A stretch of DNA of 64,000 bases from Erysipelotrichales bacterium (GTDB lineage: Bacteria > Bacillota_I > Bacilli_A > Erysipelotrichales > Erysipelotrichaceae). Shown here one piece after another: positions 8,076 through 16,597 of the stretch. The stretch is from contig CAJTIT010000001.1 in the NCBI GenBank assembly GCA_910576345.1, positions 62,001 through 126,000 on the forward strand. Direction: 5' to 3'. Positions within the stretch are counted from its first letter, which is position 1. Every line of letters begins with the position of its first letter. Under the pieces are notes generated by a model. The model ran no database searches and was not told the origin of the DNA. It worked only from the letters and a program-made list of their open reading frames with translations. The translations under genes and the position numbers were made by a program.

Positions 8076-10405
8076 TCATCCACATCCTTCCAAAACCGTT
8101 CTAATATTGCAGTGCATTCTTGTGGGGAATACACCATTTCATAATGACGCATATGAAGCGGAAACAAAGCGCGATAACTTTGCGTCGCAAATCGATTGTC
8201 CAATAATACGATCACACCTTTGTCCTCTACAGAGCGGATCAATCTTCCACATGCCTGCAAGACTTTATTCATACCGGGATATTGATAAGCATATGCATAA
8301 CCTTTTTGAAGAGTTTCATCAAAATACTGTTTTAATAAATCCGTTTCCTCATTAATTTGCGGTAATCCTACTCCAACCACAAACACGCCGATGAGTTTCT
8401 CTCCTTTAAAATCAATGCCTTCCGAAAACATACCACCCAAAACGCAAAAACAGATCATCGTATCCTTTTGCTTGTCAAATAAAGACAGAAATGCACTGCG
8501 TTCTTGTTCATTCATGTCATTTCGCTGTATATGCAAGCGAATATGAGGATATAGCTGCGCAAATAATGCGGCACATTGTTTTAGATATGCATAACTTGGA
8601 AAAAATACGATATAATTTCCCTGTTTTACAGAAACGCTCGCATAAATGGTTTCACAAATCGGCTGAAGGCTATGTTCACGCACACGATATCGTGTATCGA
8701 TCCCACGATGAATCAAAAGCTTTGCTTTTTTTGCGTCAAAAGGAGATGGAAGGGCGATTTTTTTCTGACATTCTTCCTCTAACAAGAGCGAAGTGAAATA
8801 AGCTATTGGCGTTAAAGTTGCCGAGAAAAAAACGGCAGCTTTTCCCATTTTCAATGTTTGTGAAATCAAACGACAAGGATTCCTACAAAACAGTTTGATG
8901 GTACCATCACGCTCTTCTTTTTTGATCCATGTTACATAATGATCATCATAAAATTCAGCGATGCGCAAAAAAGCCAATACATCAAAATATAAGGTGCGTA
9001 TTTCTTCTTTGTGCTCGCTTTCCAACAAGAAGAATGCATCTGCTTCTTTTTGAAGATCTGCGCAAAGTTTTAGAAAATCTTCATCGCATACAGAATAGGA
9101 TTGAAAGGATACATCATTCATTTGTTTTAGAAGAACATTGAACTTTTTTATAATCGCATTTACTTTTGCTTTCAGCTTTTTTCCATCATTTCCGATCAGT
9201 TTTTTCATTTCCACAAACAATGACTTGGATAATTGTGCAGAGTACATGGAACGGGCGCGATCCACCATATTATGCGCCTCATCAATCAGAAACAAATAAT
9301 CTTGTGGTTCCAGAAAAAAACGTTTTAAATACACACGTGGATCAAACGCATAATTATAGTCACAGATGATGCAGTCACTGTAAAGTGCAGCGTCCAAAGA
9401 CAATTCAAAGGGACAGACTTCATACATTTTGCCATAAGACTGAAATATATCCTTATCCATATTATCATGATGGGAAAGCATATCTTCCAAAACAGGGCGT
9501 AGTTTGTCATAGTATCGCTGTGCATAAGGGCATACTTGCGGATCACAGTTTCGCTCATCCAAAAGACACATCTTATCTTTCGCAAGAATATGGACGCACT
9601 TTAAGCGTAAGCCTTGTTTGGCCATCGTTAAAATACTGTCTTGGGCAACGGTTGCGGTAATGTTTTTTGCACACAAATAGAAAATACGATTGATTTTTTG
9701 TTCCTGCAAGGCTTTTAAAGCCGGAAATAGCGTGGAGATTGTTTTTCCGATACCGGTGGGTGCTTGTGCAAATAAGATATCACCATCTACTATTGTTTTA
9801 TATACGGCAACAGCAAGTACACGCTGTCCTTTTCGATAGCTGGGAAATGGGAAATCCAAAGTGGCTATACTGGCGTTGCGCAGTTCTTTAAAATCAGAAG
9901 ATCGCTTCGCCCATGATGCATATTGTGCCAACATATCCATATAAAATGTTTGTAGTTCAACGAATGTTTTATTTCGGCGAAACTGCTTTTTTTCATTGAT
10001 ATCGATCTGATAATAGGTAAGCTGTACAATGATTTCCGCTATGTCATGTTGTTTTGCATATATATAGGCATATCCATAAGCCTGTGCCCAATGTTTGAAA
10101 CACAGATCTTCATGTATTTCATCATAATCACAGGTACATGTTTTGATCTCATCCAGAATGATTTGATCATCGATAGTGATAATACCATCTGCTCTGCCAT
10201 CTATCATAAAATGAATTTGATCATAATCCGTTTCTTCTTTCAAAAACACTTCACTTTCATAATGATCTCCACCTTGTTTTTGTAACATGCGATGGATACG
10301 TGATCCAATATTTGCACGCTGTGGACTGAAAAAGGAAACGCGCAAATCGCCGCTTTGGTAAAGAAATTCAACCAGTGTTTTTACAGATAGCTTGACTTCC
10401 ATCAT
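8072..10405 (-). CDS. PD-(D/E)XK nuclease-XPD/DinG-type Fe-S helicase fusion
   Basis: About 777 aa. The N-terminal ~150 residues form a nuclease-like module with ADGIITID and the LDEIKTC strand (ExK), a RecB/Cas4-like PD-(D/E)XK signature. The helicase core follows: Walker A APTGIGKT (~220), cysteines DERNCDPQVCPYA and EVCPFEL for an Fe-S cluster, DEAH box FLIDEAHN (~378), and C-terminal motifs FFSATL and QACGRLIRSVED. It likely unwinds 5'-3' and processes damaged or branched DNA. The start is the ATG at 10405, seven bases after GAGGTG; an upstream TTG overlaps that RBS and is unlikely. It is coupled to the YdcF-like gene. Confidence 0.88.
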   Translation of the reverse strand: MMEVKLSVKTLVEFLYQSGDLRVSFFSPQRANIGSRIHRMLQKQGGDHYESEVFLKEETDYDQIHFMIDGRADGIITIDDQIILDEIKTCTCDYDEIHEDLCFKHWAQAYGYAYIYAKQHDIAEIIVQLTYYQIDINEKKQFRRNKTFVELQTFYMDMLAQYASWAKRSSDFKELRNASIATLDFPFPSYRKGQRVLAVAVYKTIVDGDILFAQAPTGIGKTISTLFPALKALQEQKINRIFYLCAKNITATVAQDSILTMAKQGLRLKCVHILAKDKMCLLDERNCDPQVCPYAQRYYDKLRPVLEDMLSHHDNMDKDIFQSYGKMYEVCPFELSLDAALYSDCIICDYNYAFDPRVYLKRFFLEPQDYLFLIDEAHNMVDRARSMYSAQLSKSLFVEMKKLIGNDGKKLKAKVNAIIKKFNVLLKQMNDVSFQSYSVCDEDFLKLCADLQKEADAFFLLESEHKEEIRTLYFDVLAFLRIAEFYDDHYVTWIKKEERDGTIKLFCRNPCRLISQTLKMGKAAVFFSATLTPIAYFTSLLLEEECQKKIALPSPFDAKKAKLLIHRGIDTRYRVREHSLQPICETIYASVSVKQGNYIVFFPSYAYLKQCAALFAQLYPHIRLHIQRNDMNEQERSAFLSLFDKQKDTMICFCVLGGMFSEGIDFKGEKLIGVFVVGVGLPQINEETDLLKQYFDETLQKGYAYAYQYPGMNKVLQACGRLIRSVEDKGVIVLLDNRFATQSYRALFPLHMRHYEMVYSPQECTAILERFWKDVDE

Positions 10406-10480
10406 CGGCATGCACCTCAATGGATATAGTTTATCATAAGTTGTAGGCTTTTACACCCTGTTATTTCAAATAAAACATGA

Positions 10481-10500
10481 TATAATAGGAAAAAAGGTGA
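10481..10500 (+). promoter_or_regulatory. -10 element and RBS for the RluA gene
   Basis: A perfect TATAAT (10481-10486) is followed by AAGGTGA (10494-10500) and the ATG at 10505. No good -35 is visible at the right spacing, and the 5' leader would be short (about 12 bases). Confidence 0.5.
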
Positions 10501-10504
10501 TACG

Positions 10505-11440
10505 ATGAGAGAACTTTTTATCAATCAAAATGATGCCGATCAAAGAGTGGATAAGTTCTTGATGAAAGCACTGCCACATTTACCGAAAAGTCTGATGTAT
10601 AAATACATTCGAAATAAAAAAATAAAAGTCAATCGAAAACGGTGTGAAATATCCCAAAGACTTCAACAAGGAGATGTGATTCAGTGTTTTATAAAGGATG
10701 AATTCTTTTTAACGGAAAAAAAACAAGACTTTTTACAAGTGTCAAAAGATATTCATGTGGTATATGAAGATGATGACATCATTGCCGTTTATAAACCGGT
10801 AGGACTGCTTGTGCAAAAAGATCAGTCGGGCATACAGGATAATCTAACGGATCGCATGTTACATTACTTATATGATCATCATCAATATGATCCCTATCGG
10901 GAACAAAGTTTTACTCCTGCATTTGCGCATCGTCTGGATCGAAATACGGAAGGAATTGTTTTGGCAGGAAAATGTGCAGCAGCATTGCGTTGTCTCAGTG
11001 AAAAATTAAGAACGCATGAGATAGAAAAATATTATTTGTGTGTTGTGGAAGGGGAGATGAAACTAAAACAAGGCGATCTGAAATTTTACCATCGCAAAAG
11101 TGAAATGGATAATAAGGCGGAATTGTTTGTGACAAAACAGCCAAGTACAAAGCTGATCCATACCAGTTATCGCGTATTAAAAGACATGCAGGAAACATCT
11201 CTTGTAGAGGTGCGCCTACACACTGGAAAAAGTCATCAAATTCGCGCCAGTTTTGCTTTTATCCACCATCCGCTATACGGAGATGTGAAATACGGCGCAA
11301 AATCACAAAACACACATCAGGCACTTTGTGCATATAAAGTTGTTTTTCATTTTCAATCAAGCGATTGTTATTTACAGCGTTTGAACGGATTGGAAATCGT
11401 ATATATAGATGATAAATGGAAAACAATCATGAAAGTATAA
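10505..11440 (+). CDS. RluA-family 23S rRNA/tRNA pseudouridine synthase
   Basis: 311 aa. An N-terminal S4-like RNA-binding domain (residues ~10-70) carries KSLMYKYIRNKKIKVNRK. The catalytic domain has DDDIIAVYKPVGLLVQ (~95), the RluA active-site motif HRLDRNTEG (~140-148) with the catalytic Asp, and the C-terminal RLHTGKSHQIRASF motif (~238). It converts uridines to pseudouridine in structured RNA; the target cannot be told from sequence, but RluC/RluD-type rRNA modification is most likely. It is transcribed divergently from the helicase gene. Confidence 0.9.
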   Translation: MRELFINQNDADQRVDKFLMKALPHLPKSLMYKYIRNKKIKVNRKRCEISQRLQQGDVIQCFIKDEFFLTEKKQDFLQVSKDIHVVYEDDDIIAVYKPVGLLVQKDQSGIQDNLTDRMLHYLYDHHQYDPYREQSFTPAFAHRLDRNTEGIVLAGKCAAALRCLSEKLRTHEIEKYYLCVVEGEMKLKQGDLKFYHRKSEMDNKAELFVTKQPSTKLIHTSYRVLKDMQETSLVEVRLHTGKSHQIRASFAFIHHPLYGDVKYGAKSQNTHQALCAYKVVFHFQSSDCYLQRLNGLEIVYIDDKWKTIMKV

Positions 11441-11762
11441 GCAAGGTAGTTTCAGCGTTATTTTTATTATATAGATGTCATCTATAGCGTTGTCTCAATT
11501 TGACTATGGACAAGAAATCATGCTCAATATTTTATGTCAACAAAGCGATGAAGAAACATGTTTTTCATAAATAAGTTGCACAACGCATTGATGATTTTAT
11601 CCTGATAATATTTCCTCTCATCTATCAGTTTTATCGACATATGAAAGCAAGAACATGATTTCTTACTATATCAGTATGCAAATTTCTAAGATTAGATTCT
11701 TATGATATCAACAGGCATTGTAAAACAAGTGTTTTTTCTTTAAAAACGTAATAGAAAAATCG
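11441..11762. other. Intergenic region, no gene seen
   Basis: About 320 AT-rich bases between the RluA gene and the V-ATPase promoter. The only structure noticed is the palindrome TATAGATGTCATCTATA near 11470 and a 22-codon open frame near 11502 without an RBS. No clear terminator for the RluA gene was found. Confidence 0.4.
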
Positions 11763-11791
11763 TTGAAAAACAAAAAGAAAAGGAGTATACT
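11763..11791 (+). promoter_or_regulatory. Promoter of the V-type ATPase operon
   Basis: TTGAAA (11763-11768), 17-base spacer, TATACT (11786-11791). It is the only strong promoter seen before the nine-gene operon and leaves a ~50-base leader with AGGAGTGTG before the first ATG. Confidence 0.75.
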
Positions 11792-11848
11792 ATCGTTGGA
11801 TTTCAGGAAAGCTAATCATAATATTTAAAAAAGGAGTGTGAAGCGACC

Positions 11849-12160
11849 ATGAAATCATTGATTAAGGATATGATTGCAAAAGACATGGAAGCACAAAGAA
11901 ACGTTGCGGAAGTGAAGCAGCAATGCATGGACGCAAAACAATCTGTATTGGCTCAAAAAGAATCACTGATGAAAGAAAAAAAGGCAGAATTACAAAAACA
12001 GCTGGATGATATGAAAAAAGAAGAAGAAAGCGCATTAGAAATGCTGCGCAACCAAAGACAAACTGCATATAAAACAGCTTCTCATAAACTGCATCAAGAA
12101 TTTGAAACAAAAAAATCACAATGGCTGCAGAATCTAACCAATCAATGCATCCAAAACTGA
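11849..12160 (+). CDS. V-type ATPase peripheral-stalk subunit (G/H type)
   Basis: 103 aa, almost entirely charged coiled coil (Lys, Glu, Gln heptads from residue 8 to 95) with no other domain. Length, composition and position as first gene of the V-ATPase operon match the small stalk subunit (G/H, NtpF-like) that pairs with subunit E to form the peripheral stalk. Sequence identity in this family is low, so the call rests mainly on context. The start has AGGAGTGTG upstream. Confidence 0.75.
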   Translation: MKSLIKDMIAKDMEAQRNVAEVKQQCMDAKQSVLAQKESLMKEKKAELQKQLDDMKKEEESALEMLRNQRQTAYKTASHKLHQEFETKKSQWLQNLTNQCIQN

Positions 12161-12197
12161 TTGTTTTTTTATGTCTGTGAACAGGAGGTGAGGATTT

Positions 12198-13244
12198 ATG
12201 TTGAATGGTTCCGGTGCGATTGGCGCAAAAGCCAAAGCAATGTATGGAAAGCGTATCAGCGAGGCACAATATGAAGAATTGGCACGAAAAAAAAGCGTGG
12301 CGGAAATCGCACAGACGCTAAAATCGGAAAGTTCCTATAAAGAAACATTAAAAGATATTCATGAAAATGCCATCCATCGCGGACAGCTTGAATTTTTACT
12401 GCGGCAAGATCTTTATGCAAGAATGGATCGTTTGATGCGTTATGCCAATGATAAGCAGAAATACTACTATTTGATCATGTTAAAACAGATTGAAATCGAT
12501 CAGATTCTCAGTTGTATCCGTACCCTGATTTCACAAGATTTTACTCGTTCGATTGCCAACGTGCCGTTTTATTTTAAACGTTACACGAAACTGCATGTGG
12601 ACGCTGTGATGCAAAGCAGATCGTATGAGGAACTCATGCATGCCTTGCGTGGCAGTAATTATGAAACCATCTTACGGTCATTTCAAACGGACGATATGAA
12701 CACGTTTGATTATACTGCTTGTGAATGTGCGCTCCAACAATACTATATCGATTTGATCATGCGCTCAATTGATCGCCAATGCAAGCGAAAACAACGCAAG
12801 CTTTTAAAACAAATTTGGGCGACCAAGATCGAATTAGACAATATCACTAAAATTTATCGCTATAAAAAGTTTTTCCATGCGGATGAGCAAATCATACAAA
12901 ATGCACTCATAACATGTGATGGCACAATGCCCAAACAAATGCTTGACAAAATGATCAAAGTTTCAGATGCAAAAGAGCTGTTAAACTTATTGGCAAACAG
13001 TCCTTATCATCTGCACATGGATGAAAAAGAATATGTGTATATAGAATATTATACGGATATGATTAAGTACCATCTGGCAAAGCGTCATATGCATTATACA
13101 AATGCAAGTGCCATCGTCTATACAGCGTATATGATTTTGGCACAACGTGAAATTGACAACATTGTGCATATCGTTGAAGGTGTCCGCTATGGCGTTGCGC
13201 CAGAGGAAATCATGTCTATGGTTATTATGGAAACAAAACGATAA
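12198..13244 (+). CDS. ntpC: V-type ATPase subunit C (V0 d-like)
   Basis: 348 aa, all helical. The N-terminal AKAKAMYGKRISEAQYEEL and the C-terminal DNIVHIVEGVRYG fit the AtpC/NtpC family, which forms the funnel coupling the central stalk to the K ring. The start has a strong AGGAGGTGAGG. It is the second gene of the operon, 37 bases after the stalk subunit. Its place ahead of subunit I differs from the Enterococcus order, where C follows E. Confidence 0.87.
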   Translation: MLNGSGAIGAKAKAMYGKRISEAQYEELARKKSVAEIAQTLKSESSYKETLKDIHENAIHRGQLEFLLRQDLYARMDRLMRYANDKQKYYYLIMLKQIEIDQILSCIRTLISQDFTRSIANVPFYFKRYTKLHVDAVMQSRSYEELMHALRGSNYETILRSFQTDDMNTFDYTACECALQQYYIDLIMRSIDRQCKRKQRKLLKQIWATKIELDNITKIYRYKKFFHADEQIIQNALITCDGTMPKQMLDKMIKVSDAKELLNLLANSPYHLHMDEKEYVYIEYYTDMIKYHLAKRHMHYTNASAIVYTAYMILAQREIDNIVHIVEGVRYGVAPEEIMSMVIMETKR

Positions 13245-13256
13245 GGAGGAACCATT

Positions 13257-15185
13257 ATGGCTATTGCAAAAATGAAATTGGTCAATATCTTATCTGAGCG
13301 ATCACGTTTACATGAAGTATTGCTTCGCTTCATTGATCTGGATTGCTTTCATCCGGAACCGGCCAGTAAGATCGTAGAACTTGTTCATGGTTTAACCACC
13401 ATTCAGGAAGAAGATCCTTATCAGGAACTGATTACGCGATTTAAAGATATCGAAATGTCAATGGGGCTTTCACTTCCTGAGGTAAAAGTAAAGAGCGATC
13501 ATTGTGAGATGGATGAAATACGCCGTTATATGGAAGATATATATGCAAAATATACAGAAATATATAATGTAAAACAAGGATTGGAACAAGTGATACAAGA
13601 AAACAAAGATGCATTGGAACAAGTGAAAAATCTGGAAGGCATCGATATATCGCTAGATGATGTGTTTGCCGCAAAATATATATGCGTACGTTTTGGAAGA
13701 CTGCCTTTAGACAGTGTAGATAAGCTGCGCTATTATCGTTCACGTCCATTTGCTTTTCAGTCTTTTCATGAGGACAGCGCCTATAGTTGGTGTATGTATA
13801 TCACGATTCCTAAATATGAGCGTGAAGTTGACAATATTTTCTCATCGTTGTATTTTGAGAGAATTCGCATACCGGAATTTGTTCATGATACGCCAAAAAA
13901 GGCAAAAGAGAACTTGAAAGAAGAGATTGACAATGATTATGAGCAGTTGGCGCAGGTAAGCGCAGAATTGGATGCGCTGGTTGCTTCCTGCATTGAGCCA
14001 ATGGCACAAATCAAAGGGCAGCTTCAATCTTTACAAAGTATATCCGCATCGTTAAAATACGTTGTAGGATTGGGTGAGCGTTTCTCCATCACCGGTTTTG
14101 TGGCCGCAGACGACGAGGAACATGTAAAAGCGGTGTTCCAAGATTTGAGTGAAGTGGAAATCGAAGTACGACCGGCACACAGTGATCGTCGTTTGTCGCC
14201 GCCGACAAAACTGAAAAACAGCTGGTTCACTAGACCATTTGCGATGTTTGTGGAAATGTATGGACTTCCCAATTATGAAGATATAGATCCTACACCATTT
14301 GTCGCATTTACGTATACACTTTTGTTCGGTATCATGTTTGGTGATGTCGGACAAGGCATAGTGTTGATAATCGTTGGTTATCTGGCGGCGAAATTCAAAC
14401 AGATGCGTCTTGGTGAGATTGGTATTCGCATTGGTTTATCCAGTACACTCTTTGGTTTTGTATATGGATCGGTATTTGGAAACGAGCATTTGTTGGATCC
14501 ACTCTATACGTCCGTGTTCCATTTTGAAGAAAAACCTATTGAAGTGATGGGAAGCGACTTCATAATGCCGCTTTTGATATGCGCCATAGCGATTGGTGCC
14601 GTACTTATTTTGTGCAGTATGTCCATTCATATGTATATAGAATGGAAACACAAAAATACAAGTGAATTACTGTTTTCACAAAATGGTCTTGCTGGCATGG
14701 TCTTCTATGTATCGCTTTTGGGTGGTGCCGTTATGCAGTTTGGTTTCGGCATTGCCGTATTTTCACCGTTATACTTGACATTACTCTGCTTATTTCCACT
14801 GCTTTTGATTTTCTTCAAAGAACCGCTAGAACGCAAAATGGAAAAACAACCCATGTTTCCTGATGGCGTCGGCGCATTTTGTACGCAAAGCTTTTTCGAG
14901 TTGTTTGAAGTTTGCCTGTCGTTTATCACCAATACGATTTCTTATTTAAGGGTGGGTGGCTTTGTATTGTCCCATGCCGGAATGATGTTGGTGGTTACGT
15001 TATTGATGGATATGGTGTCCGGTGCCGGTAGTATCATCGTAGCCATTTTGGGAAATATATTTGTGATGTGCTTGGAAGGTATGATTGTTGGCATTCAAGT
15101 ACTGCGATTGGAATTTTATGAAATGTTCTCCAGATATTTCAAAGGAGACGGTATTGCATTTACTACATTGAAAAACATGGAATAG
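13257..15185 (+). CDS. ntpI: V-type ATPase subunit I (V0 a)
   Basis: 642 aa, a normal length. The N-terminal ~330 residues form the cytoplasmic arm with coiled coils. The C-terminal half has about seven membrane segments. PTPFVAFTYTLLFGIMFGDVGQG (positions shown only in part: FGIMFGDVGQG near residue 360) is the family signature, and FITNTISYLRVGGF (~560) is near the essential Arg of the ion half-channel. It is the membrane stator that carries ions past the K ring. It lies 12 bases after subunit C with AAGGAGGAACC as RBS. Confidence 0.93.
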   Translation: MAIAKMKLVNILSERSRLHEVLLRFIDLDCFHPEPASKIVELVHGLTTIQEEDPYQELITRFKDIEMSMGLSLPEVKVKSDHCEMDEIRRYMEDIYAKYTEIYNVKQGLEQVIQENKDALEQVKNLEGIDISLDDVFAAKYICVRFGRLPLDSVDKLRYYRSRPFAFQSFHEDSAYSWCMYITIPKYEREVDNIFSSLYFERIRIPEFVHDTPKKAKENLKEEIDNDYEQLAQVSAELDALVASCIEPMAQIKGQLQSLQSISASLKYVVGLGERFSITGFVAADDEEHVKAVFQDLSEVEIEVRPAHSDRRLSPPTKLKNSWFTRPFAMFVEMYGLPNYEDIDPTPFVAFTYTLLFGIMFGDVGQGIVLIIVGYLAAKFKQMRLGEIGIRIGLSSTLFGFVYGSVFGNEHLLDPLYTSVFHFEEKPIEVMGSDFIMPLLICAIAIGAVLILCSMSIHMYIEWKHKNTSELLFSQNGLAGMVFYVSLLGGAVMQFGFGIAVFSPLYLTLLCLFPLLLIFFKEPLERKMEKQPMFPDGVGAFCTQSFFELFEVCLSFITNTISYLRVGGFVLSHAGMMLVVTLLMDMVSGAGSIIVAILGNIFVMCLEGMIVGIQVLRLEFYEMFSRYFKGDGIAFTTLKNME

Positions 15186-15197
15186 GAGGAAATGAAC

Positions 15198-15644
15198 ATG
15201 TTAACATTTATGGAATTGGTATTGCCTTTGGTATTGATTGTTTTGATTTCGCTTCCGCTTGTGAATGTTTTTAGAGGAAACACAAGCGCACAAAGTGCAA
15301 AAGTAAGAGTGATTTCACATATAGCGATGTTTTTTGTTATTTTAGCCGGTGTGCTTGTTTATCATATCAATGGCGCAACCGCTTTGGCTGCGGAAGGTGA
15401 AAGCGTTGATTTGATGAGCGGAACGATTGCACAAGGGCTTGGCTTTATTGCGGCCGCTCTTGCGACCGGATTATCAGCGCTTGGTGCCGGAATTGCTGTT
15501 GCCGCAGCTGCGCCTGCCGCAATCGGCGCATTCTCCGAAAATGACAAAAACTTTGGTAAATCCCTCATTTTTGTTGCGCTAGGTGAAGGTGTGGCTATCT
15601 ATGGTTTGATTATTTCTATTCTGATCATCATGATCAAACTGTAG
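15198..15644 (+). CDS. ntpK: V-type ATPase subunit K (proteolipid ring subunit)
   Basis: 148 aa from the ATG at 15198, seven to eight bases after TAGGAGGA; an ATG at 15192 is too close. It has four hydrophobic segments, but only the second hairpin looks like a canonical c-subunit: a Gly/Ala-rich helix (GFIAAALATGLSALGAGIA) and VALGEGVAIYGLII, whose Glu is the ion-binding carboxylate. The first half is degenerate, with an Arg/Asn-containing loop. Whether it carries Na+ or H+ cannot be decided from sequence alone. It lies between subunits I and F in the operon. Confidence 0.9.
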   Translation: MLTFMELVLPLVLIVLISLPLVNVFRGNTSAQSAKVRVISHIAMFFVILAGVLVYHINGATALAAEGESVDLMSGTIAQGLGFIAAALATGLSALGAGIAVAAAAPAAIGAFSENDKNFGKSLIFVALGEGVAIYGLIISILIIMIKL

Positions 15645-15656
15645 GAGTACTCCATT

Positions 15657-15965
15657 ATGCGTTTTTTGCTGCTGAGTGATAACATCGATACAAAAATGGG
15701 CATGCGCTTAGCCGGTGTGGAAGGCATTGTCGTTCACGAACGTGAGGAAGTTATATCAGCGCTGAAACAGGCAATCAAACAGAAAGACGTGGCAGTGATT
15801 CTAATAACCGCAAAAGCAGTGCGTACCTGTCCGGATGTCGTCGCAAAATACAAGATGGAGCAACATAATGTTTTGATTGTTGAAATACCGGATCGTCATG
15901 GAGGCGATTCGATCAATGAAATGATGGATCAATATGTGAAAGATGCCATCGGCGTCACAATGTGA
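15657..15965 (+). CDS. V-type ATPase subunit F
   Basis: 102 aa. The alternating beta/alpha pattern, with a MRFLLLSD start, ALKQAIKQKDVAVILIT in the middle and LIVEIPD near the end, is typical of the V-ATPase F family (called NtpG in Enterococcus). It binds subunit D in the central rotor shaft. It starts 13 bases after subunit K; the RBS lies in the palindrome GGAGTACTCC, which includes the end of the K stop codon. Confidence 0.88.
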   Translation: MRFLLLSDNIDTKMGMRLAGVEGIVVHEREEVISALKQAIKQKDVAVILITAKAVRTCPDVVAKYKMEQHNVLIVEIPDRHGGDSINEMMDQYVKDAIGVTM

Positions 15966-15975
15966 GGTGAAAAAC

Positions 15976-16569
15976 ATGGATACAATGGAAGAACTGCGCC
16001 ATGCATTTGATCAAGCCATTACAGATGCATCCAATCAGGAAATCAATGATTTGCGTAGTGAAATGGAAATGATCAAAGAACAGACAAAAAAAGAAATCAA
16101 TGAAGAAGTATCACGCAATGTGATGCGATGGTATGAACAAGAAGCAGAGGAAATGCGTTTATCTTATGCACAAAAACAAAGCAAAATCAAGGAAGCATAC
16201 AACCAAATGCTGCAACAAGAGCGTACCGTGCTTGTGGAACAGTTGTTTGAACAGGTTCGACAAAACGTGCAGGCGTTTCATAATTCCAAGGAGTATGAAA
16301 CAAGTATCCAAAATAAGCTGGCCGTCTATCAGAATCAAGATCTTGGCGACTTTGTATTGATGATGGGAGAAAAGGATCAAAAATTGCTTGAAAAATTATG
16401 CGCAGGGTTGAAAGAAAACTGCACAAGTGAAATAGATCCTGCCATACAAATGGGCGGATTTCGTATTTTGCTAAAAGAAAAAGGGCGCATGATTGATGAA
16501 AGTTACGATCAAGCATTTGCGCAAGCCAAGGTGGATTTTTTAGAAACGTCCGGCTTGATGACGGAATGA
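15976..16569 (+). CDS. ntpE: V-type ATPase subunit E (peripheral stalk)
   Basis: 197 aa from the ATG at 15976, placed by GAGGTG (15964-15969); an in-frame ATG at 15943 lies inside the F gene. The N-terminal half is a long charged coiled coil (residues ~15-110) and the C-terminal half a mixed alpha/beta domain with GGFRIL near 160, as in the E family. It pairs with the G/H subunit to form the stator stalk. It starts ten bases after the F stop. Confidence 0.85.
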   Translation: MDTMEELRHAFDQAITDASNQEINDLRSEMEMIKEQTKKEINEEVSRNVMRWYEQEAEEMRLSYAQKQSKIKEAYNQMLQQERTVLVEQLFEQVRQNVQAFHNSKEYETSIQNKLAVYQNQDLGDFVLMMGEKDQKLLEKLCAGLKENCTSEIDPAIQMGGFRILLKEKGRMIDESYDQAFAQAKVDFLETSGLMTE

Positions 16570-16597
16570 TGTATGGAAGAATTGTGAGGTAAAGCGT

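Noticed and set aside
10406-10420. TTG start for the nuclease-helicase at 10420
   Set aside because: The TTG overlaps the GAGGTG ribosome-binding site; the ATG at 10405 has the right spacing.
15642-15653. GGAGTACTCC palindrome before subunit F as an RBS-hiding hairpin
   Set aside because: The palindrome has no loop, so it cannot fold as a simple hairpin in the RNA.
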